From positions 11,247,501 to 11,311,500 of the forward strand of contig SMMW01000585.1 of assembly GCA_004794655.1 (NCBI GenBank): DNA of 64,000 bases, read 5' to 3'. The translations under genes and the position numbers were made by a program. Shown in pieces: positions 54,083 through 64,000 of the stretch. Every line of letters begins with the position of its first letter. Within the stretch, counting starts at the first letter, position 1. The notes under the pieces were generated by a model, which was not told where the DNA came from, did no database searches, and saw only the letters and a program-made list of their open reading frames with translations. The DNA is from Marisa cornuarietis (taxonomy: Eukaryota > Mollusca > Gastropoda > Architaenioglossa > Ampullariidae).

Positions 54083-55493
54083 TTGATAATGGCAGTGCTG
54101 ATTGATAATAGTAAGATTTTTCTGTCCCATGTCGTATTTTTTAACACTTCCTGCCTACAGAAAAAGCTCCATTAGCAAAGATCCTCGGAGTTCTATAACC
54201 ATGATTACCAACGATCTCTACTTCATGACAGGTAAGTAACTGACAAAAAGATCGTTGACAGATGACATGTCTGTCCACTTAAACAAAATCTTTGAGAAGA
54301 AGAGTTATAAATTAACAGAAATTACCTAGACAGTCCGAATATATGCGTCCTAGGTGAAGCGCGTTTGCATTTCTATTGTTAATCATTTTAAATCAGGAAT
54401 AAACCTACACATAGCATTAACGTGAACAAACAGTCGTAAGAGAAGCCACATACAGGGTTAGGGAGTGAAGTGTTAGAGACCTCACTTTTCTCGGGGCCAG
54501 CTTTTACATGAGGGTGGTGCCAATCTCCTCTCCCTCTCTGCCTTACCTTCCCCAACCCTCTATGGAGTCAGGTACCCATTCCCGTCGGCTGGGTCGACTG
54601 GGGGAAGTATGCTGCGCTTATCGGGAATTGAACCAGCGCGCTCTCGGTTCGGACGCCAGCGCTCTAACCACTCGGCCACCCGCTTCCCCCCCCCCCCCAT
54701 GTCGCCGGGGAAGCAGTCGTCGCTCTGGGGTGGTTTGTAGACCGAGAGGAAAATTGATAACTAAGAGTGGGACGGGGGACTGGAGAGTGGAGAGTCCAAG
54801 GTATGCTGCGACTGTCATCTTGAGACCTGCTACTCATCCACAACCATAGACAGCGTAGACAGACTAAGACTTACGAAGCACTCACAGTACAATGGCAGTA
54901 TTAACAAATACCATAGCTAGGTTTGTGTGCATGTGTATGCGAGAGTGTCTGGAGGTTTCAGCGAGAGATGACAGCACTGTATGACAGCAGTGTGGCGAGA
55001 TTTTAAGTGACTGACCTCAGGTACCTGTAAACGTTGTGCGTTCGTAACGTTCCCTGCAACGTCTGTGTTAAGGTGGAGAGTAAGAGTTACTCATAATTGT
55101 CACCAACCTGCCCAGTTCCCCGGGGGGCCAGTGTTTCGCGTTTGACGAGAAAATATGGTATTTGTAACAGCCTTCGTAAATGTGCTGACAGGTGGTAATC
55201 AGTACACTGAGGACGGCATCCCTTTACAAGACCTGGACACTCCACAGGACCACGACACCTACTACTGTATGGTTCAGGACACGAACAGATGTCACGAGGT
55301 GTACACACAGTCAGACCCGGGTGGTCTCCAGCAACAGGGATGTGCTAACCTCGATGGGAGAGACACTTATGAGAATGTAAATCTTGACAACATTCACCCA
55401 CAATCTCGACAGCCACCAACCCTGGATATTTCCTCTCAGGACTGTAACGACCAACTACAGGAGGCTAATACTTATTGTAGTTATTGTCCCTGA
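48538..55493 (+). CDS. MAM-domain type I transmembrane receptor MR-E (8 exons, 405 aa)
   Basis: Exons 48538-48623, 50825-50868, 51222-51293, 51700-51971, 52731-52923, 53437-53614, 54161-54231 and 55192-55493 join in frame. The signal peptide core is PFFIVTVTVWVRLIL. The linker is CYQGNTGSDNG. The MAM-like domain runs from SCTFSTGLCDWKETG through LTSPWMCEDNVVTICIQ to FYLNDIVYKNTSC (about residues 44-188). A Thr-rich stalk with a possible NAT glycosylation site precedes the TM at about 247-270 (LLMIAAIVAVLMLTAAVVVVVI) and YFRRQR. The tail is of D/E class: NDLYFMT, TYYCMV (fits TxYxxV), EVYTQ, DTYENV and a Tyr/Cys-rich end. Exon 6 has a second in-frame acceptor 12 nt upstream (53424). AATAAA lies at 55590-55595. 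Intron 1 holds a short MITE and intron 7 a SINE. Confidence 0.85.
49000..49257. mobile_element. MITE with terminal inverted repeats, short form
   Basis: Starts GGGGCCAGTTGCA and ends TGCAACTGGC. 258 bp, no coding capacity. It matches the right-hand end of the long element at 43027-44453 in opposite orientation. It lies in MR-E intron 1. Confidence 0.8.
52121..52193. repeat. (ATG)n microsatellite
   Basis: About 24 units in MR-E intron 4. Confidence 0.97.
54022..54080. repeat. (AAT)n microsatellite
   Basis: About 20 units in MR-E intron 6. Confidence 0.95.
54460..54686 (-). mobile_element. tRNA-derived SINE, copy 3 (reverse)
   Basis: Reverse complement of the family at 30860-31118. The B-box complement GGAATTGAACC and the A-box complement CGCTCTAACCACTCGGCCAC are both present near the right end. 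A run of C follows at 54687-54698. It lies in MR-E intron 7. Not a functional tRNA gene. Confidence 0.88.
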
Positions 55494-57800
55494 GGCGGTG
55501 TAAGGGTCTTTTGAAAAGTGTTTGTCTTTGATGTATGAGTATTGTGGCTGAGAGTATGTGTGTTGCTGTTAATATTTTATCGTCATAATAATAAATGCTT
55601 CCTATTTTAAGCCACCCTAGCTGAAAATTGTATCACAAGAAACTATAATTCGAAATAACAAAATTAAGTCCATGTCTTGTTTGTAGATAAAAATACGTGT
55701 GCTTTAAACTAATAAAAGATTGTCACTGAAATTCATTCTATATGACATCCATATATTTGCTTATCCACAATAACAAACTGTTGAAGTTGTTTCAATAATC
55801 AAGCAGTTTGTGAATATCCACATGCGTATTTATAGAACTTTTTAAAATAATTACGCAAGACACTTGTTTTGTTTGAATATGTAAAGTTAAATCATGTTTT
55901 TACACGAAACAGTATATTAAATCACCCAATCTCTTGGATTAACTGAGGTGCAAAAGGTAATCCTGCTCTCAGCCGCATGTGGTGATCTCCTCTGTCTCCA
56001 TATTATTGCTTTGTCAGATTGGTATCTGCTTAGAATGGATTTTGCTGTTCTATACTGTAAAGTATGAGTATGATATGTACAGACAAAATCTGAGCTAATT
56101 AGCAAAACAGAAACTCGAAGGACGATCTTAAGCTTACAGCATCTTGCAAAGTGGAATAAACATTTTTCCAAAGTTTGAAATGGAAAAATAGATTTAGAGA
56201 AAAAATGAACTATACATGTGTAAATGTGGGGGTGTATGTGTGGTGCATGTATGCATGATAATTGAAAATCGAGATGCAGATCATGCTGTCAGATTGTGAG
56301 CGTTCTGGATACTATTATTAATCATTGTGTTTCTTCCTTAGACTCTCTTTTAGGAGGTCGAGAGAATATCGCTTGAAATATAGGAAAAGTTAATTATTTT
56401 ATATATTTTTATATCTCTGCACGTGTAAATATTAAATACATGTTTTAGTGTACAGCAAAAATAGATCATACAAGAATATATTTCTATGTGTGATATACAT
56501 ATAACCATAAATATAAATCGAAAGATTGAGAGTGCGGGCTTGAGTGGCTGAGTGTCGCGATGATAGAAATGACGACTATTAGAGGAAAGTGGTGAAGGAC
56601 ACGGCAATGACTGATACGGAGGTGAAGATGCTGGAGGTGGTGGTGGAGCCTGGACGACGTCAACGATGATGGGGCTCATGGTTGTAGTGATGATAACAGA
56701 TAACAACGAAGATATTGACAGACGCCAGGAGTCGGTGATCCCATAAACTTACTTTTCTGGATATCTAACTGTGACAATAAAAACAAGCTTGAGGAAAAAT
56801 TTAGTTAAGGAAAAAAATGGATTTTACTTAGGTTTATGTACATAGAAAAACAAGAACCATTGTTTTACCTTACACTGCTTTTATGGCAATTCTTTGCAAA
56901 TGATAAAAATATTCGATCAGAAACTCCTGTACCCAAGGGGTGAGATTCTGGTGAGTTATATGCCGTATAATAATAAGCACATTTATATAGTGTTTTTTCC
57001 AGCATCAGCCGGAATCAGGACGCTTTATAATAATTAGAGTTCAGTTGTGTAGTATGCTTCCCCGTAACGAAGAAGAGCTTAGTGTGCTGTATAAAGCTAA
57101 AACATTCGAAACATGCATCAGCGACAAATAACAGCACGAATAAAGTTCTCTAACAAACGACAGCAAGAATAGAGCACATGACCAATCAATTACAGGCCCT
57201 CAACCAGCGGATTTCATCGTCAAGTCTGCCCCTGATGATGTTGAACCAAATGAAGCTTTCCATTGTGCAGGCATTACAACTCCATTGGGTACCCGTGCTT
57301 TATTTAGTGTCACCAGCTACAGACAGTGGCCCAGCTCCGGTACAACCTCACACTTCCCTCATAACACATTTTCTAGGGTCGTCCTGGTGTTCCCCGATGA
57401 CGTCACGGGAAGATCCCTCTTTTGACAAAGACATTGGACCAGACTCGATCCCTGGTGAGCAGTCTTGAGGGAACGAACTACCCGTGGAAATAGCACCCAG
57501 GCCAGCTGGGTGACTACATGCAGAGTTTCAGCAGTGATAACTAGTGTAGACAAAAGTACGCAGGTACAGTTCCTTTAGCCTGATGACTTGTGTAATACTC
57601 GTTCTACGCTTACGAGTAATGGAAGAATCCCAAAGAAGCCCACAGCCAAAGCTAGAAAAGCGAGCTACCTTTTGCGGTCGCAAAAGTAGACAGTTTACTC
57701 CGAAAAGATCCCTCAAACTGGTAAGAAATCGAGGAAGTGACATACAGGCTTGTCCATTAATGTATCTCACTCAGGCAGTGAATAATGTGAGACCTCGCAC
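55494..57800. other. MR-E 3' UTR and start of the MR-E to MR-F spacer
   Basis: AATAAA at 55590-55595. Then AT-rich sequence with no recognised gene. A reversed retroposon tail lies at about 56968-57040. The stretch 57040-57800 may be 3' debris of the LINE to its right. Confidence 0.5.
56968..57040 (-). repeat. Retroposon 3' tail, reverse orientation
   Basis: (ATA)n, then AAGCACATTTATATAGTG and CCAGCATCAGCCGGAATCAG. This is the reverse complement of the 538-605 tail with small differences. Confidence 0.6.
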
Positions 57801-60030
57801 TCGTTTTTACGGTGCTGACTCTTTGACCAGCGGTCCCTTAGCCGACGAAGCGCTCATCTTTGAGGCATTCAAGACAAGGAAGTGATCGTCACACCAGCGA
57901 ACAAAGTCAGGAAGAGCGCCACTGTGAACATGTTCATTATCATACAGAAGAGACAGGAGGGCAGAATCATCAGTAAATTTTATCAGAATTCTCCTGTCAG
58001 TAGTGCTTCTACAACTGTTAGTATAGAGTATGAACACCAGTGGAGACAAACAGCAGCCTTGAGGGGAACCTGTACAGGTGACAACAGGGTCTGAGAGAAG
58101 ACCGTTAACAGAAACTCTCTGCTGTCTGTTTGTTAAAAGTCCAGAATCCACACAGTTAGTTGGTGGGAGAGATGGAAGTCTGAGACTAACAAATGAGGTT
58201 GCACAGTGTTAAAAGCAGAAGAAAAATCAGCAAAGTGAAGCCTGCCATGAGATTTAAGTTTCTCCAGATGTTTGTACAGCGTGTTAAGTGTAAACAGTTT
58301 AGCATCATCGACACCTCTTCCAGGTCTGTAGGCAAACTGCAGCTGGTCAAGATGTTGATCAACAGCAGTCATAACCTCGCTCCTTACGATTTTCTCAAGT
58401 GATTTCATGATGAGTGAGGTAAGAGCGACTGGTCTGAAGTCGTTAGGTTGACTGGGCCTAGTGATTTTCGGGACAGGCACAATGTGCGAAAGTTTCCAAA
58501 TATCAGGAATATGACCAGACTCTACAGACAGCTGGAATATATGTCGTAAAACTCCGCTAAGTTGTTCGGCGCTGTGATGGAGGGTGCGTCCGCAGATCCA
58601 ATCTGGACCCGGACGGAGCCTTGTTAACATTTACTCGCCTCAAGAGATCTTTGACAGGGGACTGGGCAATCACCAACCCACCCTCAGGGACCAGAGACTG
58701 TTTTAGTGTGGAAACATTGAGAGAGAAGTCATGTTTCTCAAAGCGGGCATAAAAAGAAGTAAGCACTTTGGGAAAATCACACTCATCGACGTCTGCAAGT
58801 GCCACTGATTTTTAAGAGCATTTTCCTTGCGGTTAACAGAGGACATGTTCTTAAAACCATACCATGCTGCCTTTAGGTCACCACAACTAAATTGCAGCTC
58901 AACTTTATCCTTGTACCTTATCTTAGCCTCTCTAATGGCATCCCGCACCTTCCTGTTCGCTACTTTTTTGTCATGAACAGTTCCAGCATAAAATAGACGC
59001 TTCTTATTATTTAGAACAGATTTGAGTTCCTTTGTCACCCAGGGTTTATTATTAGGAAAGATGACATTTTCCTTAGATGGTATGACTGTGTCAACACAGA
59101 AAGTGATGTAGGAAGACACAACATCAGCCACGTTATCTAGATTGTCACTGGAATTATAAAAAAAACTTGCCAGACTGTTTTACACACCGGCGCCTGTTGT
59201 GGTACGACGCTCCAAGCGATGGTAGGCGTCGAGCTTTGTACGCGCCGGGGACACTGCCGTACCAAAGGTCAATAGTCGAATTCGTCTGTGTGGTGGAGCA
59301 CGATACATATTGCTCATAGCCTTTAAGTATCCCAGTGAGCTGGCAATGATTATTAAAATCACCAAGGACAAACTTAGGTGCGTCCGGACAGATGGCGTCC
59401 AGTCTGTGTATCACGTCGGCAATCTGGTGAGTGGCGGACTTTGGGTTGGCCCGAGGGTGTATATACACAAGTGTGTAGAACAGCTGAGGGAATTCTCTGG
59501 GGAGGTAGTAAGGACGGAGGGAAATGGACTGCAGTTCAAGATCGGTGGTACACAGTCGTTCCCTGACCACAGCATTTCATTCATTTAAGTAAAAACACAC
59601 GCCCCCGCCGGTCCAGTTGTTGGTAATAGTAGGACATCTGTCCATACGAATGGGATGACCAAACCCGCTGGCATGTAAATCATTGTCGTTGTCGGGATCC
59701 CTCAGCCACGTCTCGGTGAAAGCAAGGAGACACGTTTCTTTGAACTCCCGCAGGCATCTTACATTTGCCTCGAGCTCGTCGACTTTGGATTGAACATTGG
59801 AAAGAATAACAGACGGTATTGGTGGAGATTTATGTCTGTCATTGAAATCGAACTTTCTCAGCCAACGCTGAACTCCTCCTCTCCTTCCTCTCTTTCGCTT
59901 TCTCTTATAAAGTACAACCGAGTCTTGAGGTACGATATCAGTTGGAAAGTTGGAAGTGTCAAGGTGGAGGGTAGCCGAAGACGGGAAGAGTGCGAGAAGG
60001 TTCTCATGACTGTTCAACATAGTGGAGGCC
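57800..60030 (-). mobile_element. Degenerate CR1/Rex1-type LINE with endonuclease and RT regions
   Basis: Read on the minus strand from 60020 downward. The endonuclease N-terminal part (LLAFTETWL, GGGVCFYLNE) and its C-terminal part (VLGDFNNH, then GAYKARRLPSLGAS) are in one frame, broken by a single TGA near 59575. A linker with NKPWVTKELK follows. RT boxes are WKLSHIVPVPK, NDFRPVALTS, QFAYRPGRGVDD, DFSSAFNTV, TGSPQGCCLSPL and FTDDSALL. Several frame changes show it is inactive. It lies antisense between MR-E and MR-F and belongs to a different family from the 3240-4400 element. Confidence 0.88.
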
Positions 60031-60475
60031 CGCCATCTTGTAGCCAGTTGTTCTCGAAGTCAGGGAAAATGTACAAAAGCATCACAAACAAGCACACTGC
60101 ATGACGTTTACATGTGTTCATGTGTCCAAGATTTAGAGTTCAGTGCCAGTTAAGCATCCCTGGAAGAAAAACTCAACATCCGTCTCAGTTTCGTTTCTTT
60201 GCCTTATTTGCAAGTAATTCTACAAAATCAATTCAAAATGTAAATGTTGCTTGATTTCTCTACATAACATTACAGATGAAAGACAATAAATGATTTTACT
60301 GATGATTGTCAATAACAATATATAATTTGGCGCTATCAATGTACATTGTAATTAGGATTATCATTGTAACTAATTTCACCTTGTATTCTTTTTCCCCTTC
60401 ACCCCAACACTAACATTAGTTATGGCCACTGGTCTACCGAAAAAAGTTGTTGTCATTTTCTTTCTCTCTCTCTCT

Positions 60476-60476
<1 letters not shown>

Positions 60477-60516
<40 letters not shown>
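60477..60516. repeat. (CA)n microsatellite
   Basis: About 19 CA units. Confidence 0.95.
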
Positions 60517-60520
<4 letters not shown>

Positions 60521-60979
60521 GATATACATATTGAAGTTTTAAAGAGTTTCTTTGTACCACAATAAAAAATTTATTCCTACAAAAGGACAGTTATTAAAAT
60601 AGCAATGTTTCTACATTATACAATATAAAGACAAGAAAAATTAGTTATTTTGTTGTGAATGGGCCGTGTAAAGAGTTCTGATTTTTGTTGTGCTGTTATT
60701 TGTAGAACTATGTACCTATGGTTATAAACATGCATATCAATTCGATCTTCTCATTATCCTCTCTCTTCTCAATAACTCTGCGTTATGACTAACAGATGAA
60801 GATCCTAGTACCACCAATTCAACACGTGACCACGAGCTGAGCTAACTATGGCCGCCTTGGGTTAAGGATGTGGCTTGGTGGGACACCTTGTACAAACTCA
60901 CCTTCCACTCTTATTTGATGTTATCTCATGTTTATTACTAATTATTTTGCATTCTTTTAATTATTTGTTTATTCTTTCC

Positions 60980-61068
60980 CCGTAGGGGGCGAGGGCTAAA
61001 TGAAAAAAGCACCTCTTCGCTTATTTACCTCTCGTTAATAAAGAATTGTCATTGTCATTGTCATTGTC
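60980..61068 (+). repeat. Non-LTR retrotransposon 3' tail with (TTGTCA)n
   Basis: GTAGGGGGCGAGGGCTAAATG, then TCGTTAATAAAGAATTGTC and TTGTCA hexamer units. This is a typical A/T-rich tail with a terminal microsatellite. The upstream body was not recognised. Confidence 0.55.
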
Positions 61069-61409
61069 ACTTTCCTGCTTAACTGTCAAAGTCACAACAT
61101 CCAACATGCACTTGAAAGCGGCATTTTCTCCTAATCATAAAGTTACTTTGCCTACTCGTTCGAAAGATAGAAACTGCCTCCTGCTTCGTCAGGTTGAATT
61201 TATTTCTGTGCAAAGCGCGCTGAGTAACAAATGGAGAACGAAAGTAAAGACCAAAGAGCGTGTTCGAATTCCTCTGTCCCGCCTAGTCAGCAAGTGGACG
61301 GAGGAAACTGTCACGACAGAAACAAGTCCTGCGGCACAGATCCTGTGTACTTGGCACTCAAACTGTACAACAGACGACTATCACGCGAGCTCGCACTCGG
61401 AACTTCCTC

Positions 61410-61448
61410 GTGACGTCACTGTGTCAGAGGTCAAGCTGCATCTGACGA
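61410..61448 (+). promoter_or_regulatory. Candidate shared upstream element of MR-F
   Basis: GTGACGTCACTGTGTCAGAG and following bases match 47764-47800 upstream of MR-E. It includes a perfect CRE-like TGACGTCA. It lies about 1.1 kb upstream of the MR-F start codon. Confidence 0.3.
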
Positions 61449-62454
61449 ACCCCAGACATTGTCTTTCATTCGGCAGATGATTGTGAGATATCCACATTTT
61501 TGTAAGCTGCCTGCACTTTCTTGGAAATCTTAAGCTGTAAGTCATGTTAAACTTACTCTTGGTAAACCATCTTTATTTCAAAATTAGGGCATGACTTAAA
61601 TATTTATTTCCTCTTACTATTTTGTTTACTTCGCCACATGAGGATTTACACAGTAAGTTGTTATTTTTGTTGACTAAAGGTTGCTTCTGCTGCTCATCAT
61701 TCTGTAAACACGCTGATACTTGGTTTGTGACGCCTTTTACTGTAACTTGTCATATGACATTGTAAAATTTAATATTAATTTTATTATTACTTAATATTTC
61801 ATATAGTATTTTACTCAGTTTATTAATGTATATATTCGTTTTGTATTATAATTATTTATTTAGAATCATTTATTATTATTGTGATTTTCGGAGCTGGTCT
61901 TGAGCGTCATCACTTTCTCAACCAATGTTTCTTTTGTTTTCATGACATACATCTAATGTGGATCATAACCGTTTGTCGGTCATCCTCGTTAGGAAACTTC
62001 TTTTTTTTCAAATCGACAGTAGAGAGCCAGCACAGATGTAGTCTGATAGTGTCTACGGTCTACGCCCTAATGTTCGGATGATTCATCTTTCATTTGACTA
62101 TCTTTGCTGACATTGCACATCTGTGTGAAACTAATCTTACTGTGGCCGTTAACATGATGCTCTAACAAGAGTTGTGATTATGGAACCAGGTTTCTGTCTG
62201 CGAAAGTTAAGCCACTGAACCCGAGATCTAGAGTTGATATTCTATTCAAACATCATAATAACTTTTTGCTACTTTTAAAAACAGAACTTTATTGACTTAC
62301 CGAAGATTTCATGCAATGGCAAGGTTACTGACTGCATCTGTGTTGATGGGGTTCACCTACTTAACATGAGTGGCTGCTTTATGGAGTCACACAATAATCT
62401 CATTGCTTTTTTAGATCAACGCCCATTATTTTATGTTTCTGTGTTTTACCTTTT

Positions 62455-62530
62455 TGGTCAAGTGCTTTGAGACTGCCTTTGATGGTGGGGTAAACGCTAT
62501 ATAAATATACATTATTATTATTTATTATTA
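62455..62530 (+). repeat. Retroposon 3' tail with (ATT)n
   Basis: CAAGTGCTTTGAGACTGCCT, then AAACGCTATATAAATATAC and ATT units. CR1/L2-type 3' terminus. It lies within about 40 bp of the MR-F start codon and so may form part of its promoter or 5' UTR. Confidence 0.6.
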
Positions 62531-62569
62531 GAGACCTCAGAAAATTTACTTGCATTCAGATTAACATCA

Positions 62570-64000
62570 ATGGCGGCGATTGTACCTTTCATCAACGTTG
62601 CCATGACATTTTGGTGCACCCAACTGTTTGGATATTTGAGAAGTGATGACAGGTGAGCGTGTATTACTACAAACTATTATAACCACCAATATTTCGTGGC
62701 TTCATTTAATGCACAAAAAATCCTTTGTTCAGATTATTTCTCGTTCGTTGAGGAGAATAGCAAATCATTCATAAACAACTTACAGAGGACCGCAGGTGAA
62801 TGAGTTTGGGGTAGGGCGTGCAGAAGGATAACAATTGTGCAAAAATGTAGAAAGGTATTGTTAAGTGCTTCTTTAATACAAAATGTGCTTTTCTATTTAG
62901 AATCTCTTGTTTGATTCCTTTACCTCGAATGATCTTAATCTGTTAATTGTTTTAGTGAAGTCTGTTATCAAGGAAACACTGGGCAGGACAGTGGAGGTAG
63001 GTGTTGTCTTTTTAATATTGTGTTGCGTCATCATGATGCTCCTTCTATTTATACAGATTGTATAGATTAATAGCATGTGTAGCATTATAATGCTTCTGAT
63101 TATATTTATACAGATCGTATGGATTAATATTATTTTATAGTTTGGTGCTGTTTTCATATAGACATGTACTGCTTCTGTAACAATATGCTGGATTTAAACT
63201 GCTGTATAAACTGAATGGTATAGGATAGCTGACTAAACAACAGGCAGAAAAATGACAAATTGATGTCTAGATTAACAGAAAGACAGTGAAACAAAGAAAT
63301 AGGTAGACATTTTATTTGACAACAATGTTCTCTTTTGCAGGCAGCTGCACATTTGACAAAGGTCATTGTTGTGACTGGGAGAGTACTGGATGGGTAGTCA
63401 ACGAAAGTAATTGCTTTACTTTTTTTGCATTTTAGAGTGTTTTCCGTATGATCCTTATTTGTGCTGGATATCAAGCATCGCTATCTTTGTCATCGCCACT
63501 GACATCATCTTAATCTTCTTACAGTGGTACCCTACACAAAAGTCTTCGTGATATCACACGAGTACATGCCACCTCTGTCTCAGTTTCGTGGCTGTAGTTT
63601 TCTCGGTCTAACGTCTTTTAACTGTTTTTCCCAACTTCACTTACAATGCGCTGCGGATTTCACAAGATCGCTTAAATAGAGGACACAGTCTTTTATGTCG
63701 GTAAATTGGATGACAGTTGTTAAATGACTCGCGACAGAACAACACGAGAAACACAACTAGTGGAATGACGCTTTACCGTCGACCATTGCAGGATCTGACA
63801 ATCAGTTGACAATCAGTTGCTGTGGAGTAGTAAGAAACTATTAAATGTCTGGAACGTGCTAGTGATGTTGCCCGCTTATCTTGTTTTTATTTTCAGACAG
63901 AGAAGCTTTTGCTGACATGCAGTGGAGGTATCAGGGAGCCACAGCTGTTCTCACCAGTCCCTGGATGTGTGAAGACAACGTCACGACGATCTGTGTCCAG
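62570..64000 (+). CDS. MAM-domain type I transmembrane receptor MR-F (5' part; runs off the window)
   Basis: Exons 62570-62652, 62956-62996, 63341-63406 and 63897 to beyond 64000 join in frame with the array's phases. The signal peptide core is VPFINVAMTFW. The Cys linker is CYQGNTGQDSG. The MAM-like start is SCTFDKGHCCDWEST, which has one extra Cys. The next exon opens NREAFADM and reaches LTSPWMCEDNVTTICVQ at the edge. No stop or frame break is seen so far. The rest of the MAM domain, TM and tail lie outside, so the tail class is unknown. It is closest to MR-B in this region. Confidence 0.8.

Larger units (their letters stand above)
60031..62569. other. Remainder of the MR-E to MR-F spacer
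   Basis: Contains a (CA)n tract (60477-60516), a non-LTR 3' tail with (TTGTCA)n at about 60985-61068, a block resembling one upstream of MR-E (61410-61448), and an (ATT)n LINE-type tail at about 62455-62530 just before MR-F. No coding region was accepted. Confidence 0.5.

Noticed and set aside
54508..54849. 113-codon frame
   Set aside because: Lies across the reversed SINE; non-coding.
61046..61480. 144-codon frame upstream of MR-F
   Set aside because: Starts in the retroposon (TTGTCA)n tail, and its end overlaps the block shared with the MR-E upstream region; no domain seen.

Overview
The window reads as animal nuclear DNA. It has small exons with GT-AG (occasionally GC-AG) introns, dense microsatellites, tRNA-derived SINEs, CR1/L2-type LINE pieces, a Gypsy-type LTR element and an inverted-repeat DNA element. 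A lophotrochozoan such as a gastropod mollusc fits the gene families, but the taxon is inference; nothing here fixes the species. The genes I can assemble are all on the + strand.

Layout. (1) 827-5972 and about 9482-13898: two tandem genes for Golgi-type carbohydrate sulfotransferases (HNK-1ST/CHST8-14-like, Sulfotransfer_2 family), called ST1 and ST2. The large ST1 intron holds a LINE fragment. The large ST2 intron holds a minus-strand Gypsy fragment that is itself split by a LINE. (2) 14830 to the right edge: a head-to-tail array of six paralogous genes, called MR-A to MR-F. Each encodes, or once encoded, a signal peptide, a short Cys-bearing linker, one variant MAM domain cut into three exons, a Ser/Thr-rich stalk, one transmembrane helix and a tyrosine-rich cytoplasmic tail. 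MR-A (421 aa), MR-B (418), MR-D (376) and MR-E (405) assemble in frame from signal peptide to stop with the same eight-exon plan and the same intron phases (2,1,1,0,1,2,1). MR-C is a truncated, frameshifted copy of the MR-B 5' half. MR-F runs off the window. (3) The spaces between them hold SINEs, a MITE pair, LINE tails, long (ATC)n, (ATCT)n and (GAGT)n tracts, and a degenerate minus-strand LINE with endonuclease and RT regions at 57.8-60.0 kb.

How the genes relate. ST1 and ST2 are expected to sulfate glycans in the Golgi. The MR genes look like cell-surface receptors. There are two tail classes: A/B, with repeated YQN motifs, and D/E, with YENV, YEVV and YxxV-type motifs. The ectodomain of MR-B resembles D/E/F while its transmembrane region and tail are nearly those of MR-A, so ectodomains and signalling tails have been recombined. 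Shared intron phases make such swaps frame-safe. I know of no named family with exactly this architecture; the array is the main candidate for an undescribed system, and a recognition or immune-type role is inference only. Exon boundaries were assigned by eye from splice consensus, phase and paralogue alignment, with no transcript data.
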